A stretch of 64,000 nt of DNA from NCBI GenBank assembly GCA_902728285.1, contig CACVBU010000910.1:1558080-1622079 (forward strand), read 5' to 3'. Made by a program: the position numbers and the translations under genes. This DNA is from Clytia hemisphaerica (lineage: Eukaryota; Cnidaria; Hydrozoa; Leptothecata; Clytiidae). Under the pieces are notes generated by a model, which worked only from the letters and a program-made list of their open reading frames with translations, was not told the DNA's origin and ran no database searches. Positions 33,604 through 43,599 of the stretch are shown one piece after another (within the stretch, counting starts at the first letter, position 1; each line of letters begins with the position of its first letter).

Positions 33604-35577
33604 ATGGCCCGCCGGAGGGTGCTCTTCGTCGACTGGCATTCTGTCAATGGATCAGCCAATGGAAAACGAAAGTTATCGTTCAATGAAAATGATAAAGGTA
33701 AATTTACGTGTCCAGCTAAATTATGCTTACATTCAGACTTTGAAAGCAAAAGAGGTTTAAGAAAACACATAGATAACAAGCACCCTTGGTATTACTATTT
33801 TGATGACCAGCCAGAAATTAAAAGGGAAGAAGTCGAACTTAACCAGCCTATTGTCCAAAAGAAAGCCTCTACAAGTTCCAAACCTTACTATTCAATCGAT
33901 GAAGGGATCGGAAAATCGTTTTATAGGTGGTTGACCACTACCTGCGGTGGAGGTAAAAATGACAGAGAAGCTAAACAAGTCGCTAAACGAGCTTTGAAGT
34001 TTTTGATGAGCAGTACTGGGGATAACGAATCTCAAACACCCTTAACTTACGAACTGATTGATTGTTGTTTAGGGTCTACAACAATAATATTGACATTTTT
34101 GACTGTTTTAGACGAACAATGGAAACTATCTTCTTCAGGGGCACTTAATTATGTTAAAGCTATTTCTGATTTAATGGATTATAGAAAATCATTTGGAATC
34201 AATGATAATAAATTGAGATGTTTTACAATCACAGAAGTTTATTTGAGGAGAGCAAAGGAAAATCTGAGAAAGAAGAAACGCCTTGACGGCACGAGAAACT
34301 TTGACCTAGAAACGCTCATTGGTCGAGACAGCTGGGCCACTTTAGAAGAAATGGAGGGAGTCATTCCTTATCATATCTTCAAATTCAAAGAAATCGTTAA
34401 TAAGTGCAAAGTACAACAACCATTACCCAATAAACAAGAGCTTACATTCTGTACTCGTTTCATCACAACCTTTTTATTTTTACGTGTAAAGTGCAGTAGA
34501 CCAATGACATTTCAATACTTGACTCTAACAATGATCGAAAAAGCAAAGCAGGCTGATGGTTTCATTGACCAGAGGGAGTTCAAAACGACAGGTAAATATC
34601 TTTTTGATACTCTCATCTTAACTGAAGAAGTATTTACTGTCTTGGACACATACACAGACTTTGTTAGACCTCTTATGAAACCAAGTTGTGACTATCTGTT
34701 AGTATCGACAACAGGCAATCAATATCAATCTTTAACAACTGCAATGACTTTAATTGTACATCAAGCCATAGGAAAGTATATCCATCCAACAAGATATCGA
34801 CAAATAGTTGAAACAACAAGTGCGGATAGATTATCTCGATCCGAACAGGAGATAATATCAGAGGATCAAAAACATAGCTCTGATGTTGCAAAGGTTCACT
34901 ACAAAAAGAAACAATCGAGAATAGTCGCCACGCAAGGTCGTCAATGCATGGAGAAAATGCTTGGTACTACACGAAAGGATCACCAAGAAGCATGTTCAGG
35001 CGTGCTGAGAGATTTAGCTGCCATGTCAAGAAATACAATTGAATCACAACCAATTCAAGACGCAGTTGCTAGTTCAGCTTCTTCAACCTCAACAAATAAT
35101 CACATTCCAATGATAGTAGATTCAGACGATGACGCATTCGAACCAAGTAATATTGAGGCTCAGTGCACTGAAGTGAACAACATCATGCAACGTGTGCAAT
35201 CAATGTGTTCGACTTCACCTCTCACAAATCAAAATCTAAACGAGTCAAGAGACGTACAAATGGAAGTCGTAAGGTCAACTGTATCATCTACACCAAAACG
35301 TCCTCAAAACTCTAAGAGTTACGACAAACGAAGAATAACTGAAAGTGTAGAGGTGAAAAAGGAAACTGCTATTAAAGAGACAAGAAAATCTTCTAGAAAC
35401 ATCAAATTTTCACAAGAGGAAGATGAGGAGCTTTTAAAAGGGATACAAAAACATGGTGAGAAGAACTGGGCAGCCATTATAAAAGACAAAACATTTGACT
35501 TTCATCCCTCAAGAACAAGAGACTCGTTGAGGGTACGAGCAGATTCAGCAAAATTTAAAAAGCTTTTGAAAATGTAA
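33604..35577 (+). CDS. Tyrosine recombinase with C2H2 finger and Myb/SANT-like domain, intact
   Basis: 657 codons in one exon. Residues 34-60 form a C2H2 finger (C36, C41, H55, H60). About 90-270 is an alpha-helical region, probably the core-binding domain. About 280-440 is the catalytic domain of a tyrosine recombinase. It has Arg I near R294 (FLFLRVKCSRP), a lysine candidate K327 (REFKT), HxxR at H394-R397 (HPTR), H424 and the nucleophile Y433 (KHSSDVAKVHY, H to Y spacing 9 as in XerD-type enzymes). About 455-595 is a Ser/Asn-rich acidic linker with a basic patch. Residues 598-650 are a Myb/SANT-like domain of telobox flavour (SQEEDEELLKGI, then NWAAIIKD, then RTRDSLRVRA). This order suggests DNA cutting and joining guided by two DNA-binding modules. 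The closest known idea is a Crypton-type element, but Cryptons usually carry GCR1_C, not Myb, so the family is uncertain. Confidence 0.85.
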   Translation: MARRRVLFVDWHSVNGSANGKRKLSFNENDKGKFTCPAKLCLHSDFESKRGLRKHIDNKHPWYYYFDDQPEIKREEVELNQPIVQKKASTSSKPYYSIDEGIGKSFYRWLTTTCGGGKNDREAKQVAKRALKFLMSSTGDNESQTPLTYELIDCCLGSTTIILTFLTVLDEQWKLSSSGALNYVKAISDLMDYRKSFGINDNKLRCFTITEVYLRRAKENLRKKKRLDGTRNFDLETLIGRDSWATLEEMEGVIPYHIFKFKEIVNKCKVQQPLPNKQELTFCTRFITTFLFLRVKCSRPMTFQYLTLTMIEKAKQADGFIDQREFKTTGKYLFDTLILTEEVFTVLDTYTDFVRPLMKPSCDYLLVSTTGNQYQSLTTAMTLIVHQAIGKYIHPTRYRQIVETTSADRLSRSEQEIISEDQKHSSDVAKVHYKKKQSRIVATQGRQCMEKMLGTTRKDHQEACSGVLRDLAAMSRNTIESQPIQDAVASSASSTSTNNHIPMIVDSDDDAFEPSNIEAQCTEVNNIMQRVQSMCSTSPLTNQNLNESRDVQMEVVRSTVSSTPKRPQNSKSYDKRRITESVEVKKETAIKETRKSSRNIKFSQEEDEELLKGIQKHGEKNWAAIIKDKTFDFHPSRTRDSLRVRADSAKFKKLLKM

Positions 35578-35761
35578 ATTGACTATGAATTTTGAAGTGT
35601 TATTTTAACAGTTAATTAAATATTTGATGGAAATTTATAATAGGCCAGTGTCATTTAAGATAATTATATTGTTCTGAAATTCAATTCTCTACTTGTATAG
35701 GTGCACTTAATACATCCCCACTCTTCATTTTCAAATCTTGAAATTTTGAATTTATTTCCTA

Positions 35762-38700
35762 AAAAGAACTACTCTAACTGTAGACCACTGGTAGCAAAAA
35801 GAAAGCCTGTCGATTTTAGCCTACAATTTATATGATAGCCAAGTAGCCAAAGGATTTTTGGAAGACGAAAGTTATTTCTATGAATGACGTAACTGAAAAT
35901 GGAAAAGGACAGAATAAAATTGTAACTTTTTGACATGCGCATTCAATAAAAAGTAAGACATTGTCATTTTCAATTCTTTTTGATCAAAATGAACTACTTG
36001 AATGAAGACCACTGCTAGCACATAGATAGCCTTTCGATTTTAGTACGAACTTGCTTTAATAGCCCATTAGCCAATGAATTTTATGGCAATACATCGTTCT
36101 TGAATAAAAAAAGGAAATGGGAAGGAACTTTTACTTTGTGACATGCGCACTTGATATAAAGTGAGACTTTGTCAATTTTTGATACTTTTTAATGGAGACT
36201 ACTGCTAGCACATAGATAGCCTTTCGATTTTAGTACAAACTTGCTTTAATAGCCCAATAGCCAATGAATTTTATGGCAATACATCGTTTTTGAATAAGAA
36301 AAGGGAATGGGAAGGAATTTTAACTTTGTGACATGCGCACTTGATGTAAAGTGAGACTTTGTCAATTTTTGATACTTTTTAATGGAAATGAACTACTTGA
36401 ATGGAGACTTCTGCTAGCACATAGATAGCCTTTCGATTTTAGTACAAACTTGCTTTGATAGCCCAATAGCCAATAGATTTATCCGAGTACAACGTTCATC
36501 AAACGACTTCACTGACAACGTAATAGAAAATAGGACGGAGAGAGGTCTTTCAAGATGACATCATTGTCAATTAAAGTGGAATACAGAAAGAAGCTTTCAA
36601 TCCGTGTCATGCGCATTAAAACTTCAAAAGAATGAAATACATTTTTTGAATATGAAATTTTTTGAGCTACCGGGCTACCAAAGCAATTTCAACCAAATTT
36701 GATTGGCTACCAAGGGGCTGCCCATGGGCTACCATCAACTGTAGCCCATTCTATGAAATATTATCAAAAATGACAAAGTCTTGTGATGTAGCTAATGCGC
36801 ATGTCACAAATGGAAAGCTTTGCTCTATTCCCTTTAATTCTCAAATAATTTAGAAATCCCTTACCAAAAAGTAGAACTCTGCCATTATTTGATTTTTTTA
36901 GATCGATGAACTATTTCGAATGTAGGCCACTAGTAGAAAATAAATAGCCTGTCAAATTTCCTTTTAACTTGCTTTGATAGCCCAGTAGCCCATAAATTTA
37001 TGGTACTTCCACACATTTTGAATGATATTGTTGACAATTTAATAAGGTATGGGAGAGAGATAAGAATTTCCAAATGACGTAATAAATCTTCAAATTTGTG
37101 ACATGCGCATATCATACTTCAAATGACTGTTGTGGTCCAATTTCCTATCATATTGTCAGCGACGTCATTAAAAACAGTACTACTTTAAATCAACTGGCTA
37201 TTTGGCTATCAAAGCAATTTAAGCTAGAATCGACAGGCTATCTATTTGCTACCAGTAGTCTCCATTCAAGTAGTTCATTTTGGTTAAAAAGGATCGAAAA
37301 TTGGCAAAGTCTAACTTTTTATTTAGTGCGCATGTCAAAAACTTTAGATTCTGTCTCATTTCATATAACATTATCAGTGACGTCATTTAAAAAAAGTTGT
37401 ATTATCACAAATCAACTGGCTACTTGGCTATCAAAGTCAGTTCAAACTAAAATTGAAAGGCTATATAAGTCCTACCAGTGGTCTCCATTCTATGTAGTTT
37501 ATTTCGGTAAAAAGAATTGAAAAATGACAAAGTCTAACTTTTTATTCAGTGCGCATGTCCCAAAGTAAAAATTCCTTCCCATTCTTTTTTCTCATTGCAA
37601 GGAAACATCAATTAAAAACGGTGTATTGACATAAATTTTATTGGCTAATGGGCTATCAAAGCAAGCTCGTACTAAAATCGAAAGGCTATATATGTCCTAC
37701 CAGTGGTCTCCATTCAAATAGTTCATTTCGATTAAAAAGAATCGAAAATTTGGCAAAGTCTCACTTTATATCAAGTGCGCATGTCACAAAGTAAAAATTC
37801 CTTCCCATTCCCTTTTCTCATTCAAGAATGATGTATTGCCATAGAATTTGTTGGCTAATGGGCTATCAAAGCAAATTTGTACTGAAATATGAAGGCTATC
37901 TATGTGCTAGCAGTGGTCTCCATTCAAATAGTTCATTTTGATTAAACATAGTCATTATAAAAACACTGGTCTGGAAGGCTTTTGTTTCTTGTTATTGTTA
38001 AATGATGGAGCTTATGTACAAAAATCGATTCATTTTGCAAACTTTTAAAATTTGCAAAATTAAAAAATAGACCATTCCGTAGAGGAGATGTTGGTAACGT
38101 GATCCAAAAGTATGCAAATCACAACTTGTGTTTTGTTTATAACAAAAGGAAATTGAACAAAAATCTAAAAACCATACATTGCCAGACCGGGATTTTTTAT
38201 AATGACTATGATTAAAAAGTATCGAAAATTGACAAAGTCTCACTTTATATCAAGTGCGCCTGTCACAAAGTAAAAGTTCCTTCCCATTCCCTTTCTCATT
38301 CAAAAACGTGTGTTGCCATGAAATTTATTGGCTAATGGGCTATCAAAGCAAGTTTGTACTAAAATCGAAAGGCTATCTATGTGCTAGCAGTGGTCTCCAT
38401 TAAAGTAGTTTATTTTGGTCAAAGAATTGAAACATGATAAAGTCTCGATTTTCATTATGTAGTACAGTTAACGCTTTCTAATTCGATCTTCAAGGGGAAT
38501 TGGATTTTCATCGAATAAGGGAGCTTATCGAATAAGGGAGTGTCGTTCATGAGACTTTCTTGTTGACGGGACTTTAAATTTAATCGAATAACAGAGCCTA
38601 TCGAATAGTAGAACGTCGAATTAGAGAGCGTCAACTGTATGTGAAAAACTTAAAGCTATGTTCCATTTCATTTTCATTTTTGGTGGTGTCATTCAAATAA

Positions 38701-38830
38701 CTCTGTGCTACCGAGAATTAACTGGCTTTTGGGCTACCAAAGCAATTGAAAGCTTAACTTGACAGGCTATTTATTTGCTACCAGTTGTCTACACATTGAA
38801 GGTAGTTCATCAAAGAAGTATACATTGCAT
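35762..38830. repeat. Inverted tandem arrays downstream of the U2 recombinase
   Basis: Same organisation as in U1: forward units with GATAGCCCAATAGCC on the left, reverse units on the right, turning point near 37,120. The right arm has one additional unit (about 37,520-37,740), the main length difference between U1 and U2. Confidence 0.8.
38465..38637. mobile_element. 173-bp MITE with TA duplication inside U2
   Basis: Orthologous insertion to 30655-30827: same position, same termini, same TA flanks, one or two substitutions. Confidence 0.8.
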
Positions 38831-39548
38831 TTTCAGATTTATTAAATAGATATGCTGGAATGTTTCAAAATGTCTTGGTTGTTAGTTCTGGCCATTGGTC
38901 GGTCTCCTTTTCTAAATCTCATAGGATATTCAAGCAAAATGTCCCATTATCCTTATTTATTGCAATGAATTTTATTGAATCATTAAATTGTACAACATCG
39001 TAAACCAATCAATCAATATTGATCAATGTCTTAAATCAATAAAGCTATCAATATGATTTATACGCTTTTATTATAAGAAAATACTTTATAAGAATTTTTA
39101 TGATCAAATTGGCCAAAATATTAAGAATATAGTAAAAATATCACCATCATGGAATTTAGCAACTGAACCTAAAAATGCCTTACAGTTGTTACCAATGATA
39201 CACCAGTAATGCTCAATAATCTCATGAAAATCCTATTTTATGCTTCAGGCATACATTACATGTTAAATATAGGTTAAATTTCGATCTTATCTTAATATAA
39301 ATAAGGATATTTCAGGATTTCCACCAAAAAGTCAAAGAAGAGTGTAAATTATAATAAAATGAATCATAAGTCAAAACTCTAAAGAGTTAGATTTTGATAT
39401 CATCTCAGACATATTATTTTTCGAAAGAAAATTGATAAAACAAAAAAACTTTAAAATTAAGCTTTCTGTTTTCAAATGATCAAGAGATAAATGATAACAA
39501 TGAAGATGAGAGAAAAGGCACCTGAAGAAGGTTACATACAATAAATAA

Positions 39549-39899
39549 TCAAGAATTACTATCAGTGTCAGATAGACAAATGATGTCTGTCAGTTCTACG
39601 TTTGGTTTAAACAACTCAACCATAGTCGCCATCTTTGCCGGAAGCACTTCTTCTGCAACTTCATCCCCCTCAGCCTCTGTATCAGTCTCTTGTATTATGA
39701 AGACTTCTGAATCATACTGGTTGAATCTCGAATGGCTTGAAAACAGCTTTGAAAATTCCAACGGCCTGTATTTATACTGTACTCATTCCTTTGTTGATGT
39801 TTTACATTTTTCATTATGGCTTGCTTTCTCTGTCAGAGAATATTTTCTTCCTTGGCGCTTTTGAAATATTCTACTCGCTTCGACATTCTTGAGAGACAT
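39549..39899 (-). pseudogene. Right-end ORF of U2, interrupted by a stop codon
   Basis: Counterpart of 31739-32089. The codon GGA in the STKEGVQYK stretch has become TGA (plus-strand change near 39,784), so the frame from the original ATG stops after about 40 residues. The rest remains open and includes the acidic tail. Confidence 0.6.
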
Positions 39900-40560
39900 T
39901 GCGCTCGCGAACAACTTCACTCAACGCGAAGTGAACACTATTTGATGATATGCCTTACTGTAGTTAATTTCTGGTCTGTTCCTGTATTTAAGGAACTCGC
40001 AAGGAACCTTTATCTGAAGAACTCTTTGATCCCTAAGGATCTCTTTGTTCTGTGTTGTTTTTCATAAAAGAATAAACTGTTCAATAAGGAATGGTTTAGA
40101 CTCCAATCTCAAAATTGTGTTTCAATTGTTCCTCCGTTCCTTTATAGGATGAATTTTTTGGTCTTTTCGTGTTGACAGATAATTTGTTCTCTTACAAAAG
40201 AATAAGATGTATACTTTCGCTAAGGAGCAAATTTGTTCTTTCTTCAATTTTATAACAAGGAACAATTTGTACACAAATGTATTTTTAATAATAGAATATT
40301 GAGTTCCTTATTAACTTTCTATTGCGGGAACGAAATAATGACTAATGTCAAGTTTTTATATTCCCTAAACGTTTGATTTTCCTCTCCCTATTGGAGAACA
40401 AGTTTGCTAACGGTGGGAATATATTGGTCGTTTAGCTTACGGGGGTTAATTGAACAATTCTATTCTTTAATTCGAACAAATAAAAAGTAAAATGAAACCC
40501 CCTTGTAAAGATTTGACAAGAAAAAACATAAAAGGCTCTTCTCAAATCAGGTCATTCATA

Positions 40561-42733
40561 ATGCGTCGCCCAAGGCGACTCCAGGTCAACTGGAAGAGCT
40601 TAGTGGGAGCTGCACATGGTAAAAGAACGCTAAAACTCCGACCAAACCAGCGGGACCTTTACACGTGTCCTATAAAGCTATGTTTACATGGTGACTTCAA
40701 AAGTTGCAGAGGGTTGAGAAAGCATATCAACACTAAACATCCTTGGTACTATTACTTTGACGAGCAGCCTGAAGTTAAACGTGAGGACATGACTGACTTT
40801 CCTGTTGCACCAAAGAGAGCATCTACTGCCGGTAAGCCGTCTTTTTCATTGGATGAAGGAATTGGAAGAGACTTTTTAACTTGGCTTGGAACATCTTGTG
40901 GAGGTGGAAAAAACAATAAGAGGCTAGACAGATTGGCAAACGAGCTATGAAATATTTTATGCATGCCATGGGTAACAATGAAAATGACATTGACCTAACT
41001 AACGAATTTGTTGACTGTTGTTTGTCATCTGCTTCAATTTTCATATCGTTTCTAAAAGTGATAGAAGAAGAATGGAAAGTTGGTCCCTCGGGTGCTGTAA
41101 ACTACGTAAAGTGTATTACAGATTTCATTGATTTTCGAAAAGCAAATGGAGTTTCTGACAATACTCTTCGTTGCTTCACAGTTGTGGAAGTTTATCTCAG
41201 GCGAGCAAATGAAAACCTTCGAAAGAAAAAGAACTTAGACTGTAATCGAAACCTCGACTTGGAAACCCTTATCGCCAGAAACAGCTGGGCAACGTTGGAG
41301 GAAATGGAAGTGGTCATACCTTCCCACATGAAACAGTTCAAAAAGATAATTGAAAAGTGTTCTGAAAGCCACGAAGCAAGATTTCTAACGAAAGGTGAAT
41401 TGGTCTTCTGTATTCGATTCATCACAACTTTGCTTTTCCTCCGAGTTAAATGCTCAAGACCTATGACGTACCAGTTTCTCACGGTTGAAATGGTTAACAA
41501 AGCAAGAAATAATGGTGGATTTGTCGATCAAAGAGAGTTCAAAACAGCATCAAGGTATGATTATGGTTCTAAAGAATTTGTATTAGATTAAGACAAAGTC
41601 TACTTTTTCTGCTTGATATCCTAATTTTAAGAAACGATGATTTTTGATCTAATAAATGATACCATACATTTTATATCACTTACTGTATCTTTAAATCAAA
41701 GTTTAATTCTCATTTAAATCATATCTATCATATGATAATTATTATTTTGTTATGATATTTAAACTGTTTTATTAATAGTATAATATAATAACAATGCATG
41801 TTTATTGTTTTAAGGTATATCTTCGACACTTTGATATTATCAGACGATACGATAGAGATTATTGATTTGTACTTAGAGTACATCCGACCTCGTCTCAATC
41901 CACAATGCGACTTCCTTCTACTCTCAACAAATGGAACTCAATTTCAATCCTTGACTTCAGCTATGACGATCCTCGTTCATGAAGCCATTGGCAAGCACAT
42001 CAACCCAACTCGTTATAGGCAAATAGTCGAAACGGAAAGCAGCGAAAGGCTTAACTTGGAAGAGCAACATTATATCACCGAAGATCAAAAGCACAGCTCT
42101 ACTGTAGCTAAAATACACTACAAGAAGACTCAATCGAGGATCGTTGCAGTAGAGGGACGTAAATGTATGGAAAAGATGACAAAGGACGCAAGGTCTGACG
42201 GCAACAAAAACCTTGTTGAAATGTTTAATAATATATCTTGTTCTTTCGATAACGACGTATTGAGTCATAGTCGACGCATAATAGAAGGTATGAAACCTAA
42301 CGCTCAAAATTCGATTTCGAGTGCTTCTTGCTCATCAAGCCATATGGAAGTTGATACCGATCCATACCAACCAGTGAGTGAATCACTAAACGAATCGACA
42401 GATATGGTCATCACAGAAACTTTTCCTACTAATAACACTCCAGCCGTGGCTGATGTACAGGAAGTCAGCATCTTAAATATACCAAATGACAATATTGTTA
42501 TCAAAAAGGAGGCTGCTCGACAACAAACTAACAGAAAACAACCTAAAAATGTGAAATTCACTAGTGCAGAAGATCATTGTTTAAAGCAGGGCATCGAAAA
42601 ATACGGTCGTAAATCATGGGCTATAATTTTGAAAGACCCTAACTTAAAGTTTCATGAAACTAGAACTAGAGATTCTTTGAGGGTTAGAGCTGATAGTGCT
42701 TGCTTTAGAAAGCTTTTTAATGATAATAAATAA
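40561..42733 (+). pseudogene. Tyrosine recombinase, U3 copy, with 1-nt frameshift and probable intron
   Basis: The start ATG 40561 matches the U1/U2 start by alignment of the N-termini (MRRPRRLQVNW); an in-frame upstream ATG at 40492 also exists. Domain order is the same: C2H2 finger, helical region, catalytic domain, linker, Myb/SANT-like domain. The catalytic boxes are conserved (LFLRVKCSRP, HINPTR, KHSSTVAKIHY). One base is missing near 40,917 in an AATAA/GAGG context, which shifts the frame. A stretch 41555-41814 starts GTATGA and ends TTTTAAG; its removal joins the frame as SRYIFDTL, matching GKYLFDTL in U2, so it is most simply an intron of 260 bp. I judge the copy homologous throughout, roughly 60% similar by eye. 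It is either broken by one base or affected by a sequencing error. Confidence 0.7.
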
Positions 42734-42857
42734 TTGTAAATATTATATCAAATGTGATAAAATATATTATGATATTTCATTCATTTCTATTCAATTTTAC
42801 TTTTATCTTGAGCAGCTTTCTAAATAATCTTGTTTCAATTTTTAAGATAACTGAAAA

Positions 42858-43220
42858 ATGTCAAAAAATAAAATCAACAATTACACGGGACCTAAAAGAC
42901 TTTCTTACGAATTCAAATTGATGTCATCTTCTGAAGAATCTGAGGAGTTTGATTTTGAGGCTTTCAATTCTGGTCAACCTCCAAAGAGAACAAAGAAACA
43001 AACTAAACCAACTTTGAAGCGCTCCAAGAGGGAAGGCATGTGCATGCTATCTGGAGATGAGAGCAAATCTGAATCTTCCCAAACAGAACAATTTCAAGAA
43101 AAGCTGAGAGTTGAAAGTCCTAAAAATAGCAAAATTAAAAAGAAAGAGGAAAGCAAAAACTTGATCAGTATCAAAGATGATAAAATAATAGACACATTTA
43201 TCAAAAATTTCAAGGCATGA
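42858..43220 (+). CDS. Uncharacterised 120-residue charged protein downstream of the U3 recombinase
   Basis: The ORF starts at ATG 42858, 125 bases after the recombinase stop and on the same strand. It has a Ser/Glu-rich acidic stretch (SSSEESEEFDFEAF), then a basic block resembling a nuclear localisation signal (PPKRTKKQTKPTLKRSKR), then a Lys/Glu-rich helix. No domain is recognised. It does not align by eye with the right-end ORF of U1/U2, although both are small, mixed-charge and Ser-rich. It may be spliced or polycistronic with the recombinase, or a chance frame; the charged composition favours a real protein. Confidence 0.45.
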   Translation: MSKNKINNYTGPKRLSYEFKLMSSSEESEEFDFEAFNSGQPPKRTKKQTKPTLKRSKREGMCMLSGDESKSESSQTEQFQEKLRVESPKNSKIKKKEESKNLISIKDDKIIDTFIKNFKA

Positions 43221-43599
43221 TATGATGAGAATTCTTTGTCGAGTTTATCTATATGCCTTTGCATTTGAGAAATTTGGGTTTGTATTGTATTGATACCTAA
43301 CAACTAAATATTTATATTCAAAAATATGTTGTAGAGAAAATTTACTTAGTTCATTAGCTTGTGGAATATATATATAATACCAATTACGATAAGAAGCTTA
43401 TCAATTTTAAGAAATGTGAATGTCAATTTTATTCAAGTCTAGGTTTCTACTAATTAATATCAAGATTAAAAATGTGGGATATCAACATTCCTGTTACAGG
43501 TTTTAGTCAATGTGTTACATCTTGATACACTTTGATACTACCTAATACACCTTGTTACAGGTTTTCATATGAAGTTCGAAAATAGTCTTGTTACAATCG

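Larger units (their letters stand above)
32143..39952 (+). mobile_element. Tyrosine-recombinase element, unit U2 (7,810 bp)
   Basis: Starts CCTTAATGTAGTTGATTT directly after the last base of U1 and ends at the same TTTGATGATATG as U1. It differs from U1 by scattered single-base changes. It is also about 230 bp longer because of an extra repeat unit in the inverted array near 37,520-37,740. The recombinase gene is intact, but the minus-strand ORF has a stop codon. Confidence 0.75.

Noticed and set aside
24581-39952. U1/U2 duplication as an assembly artefact
   Set aside because: U1 and U2 differ by scattered substitutions, the recombinase frameshift, a nonsense change and an extra ~230-bp array unit, so they are distinct sequences; long reads would settle it.
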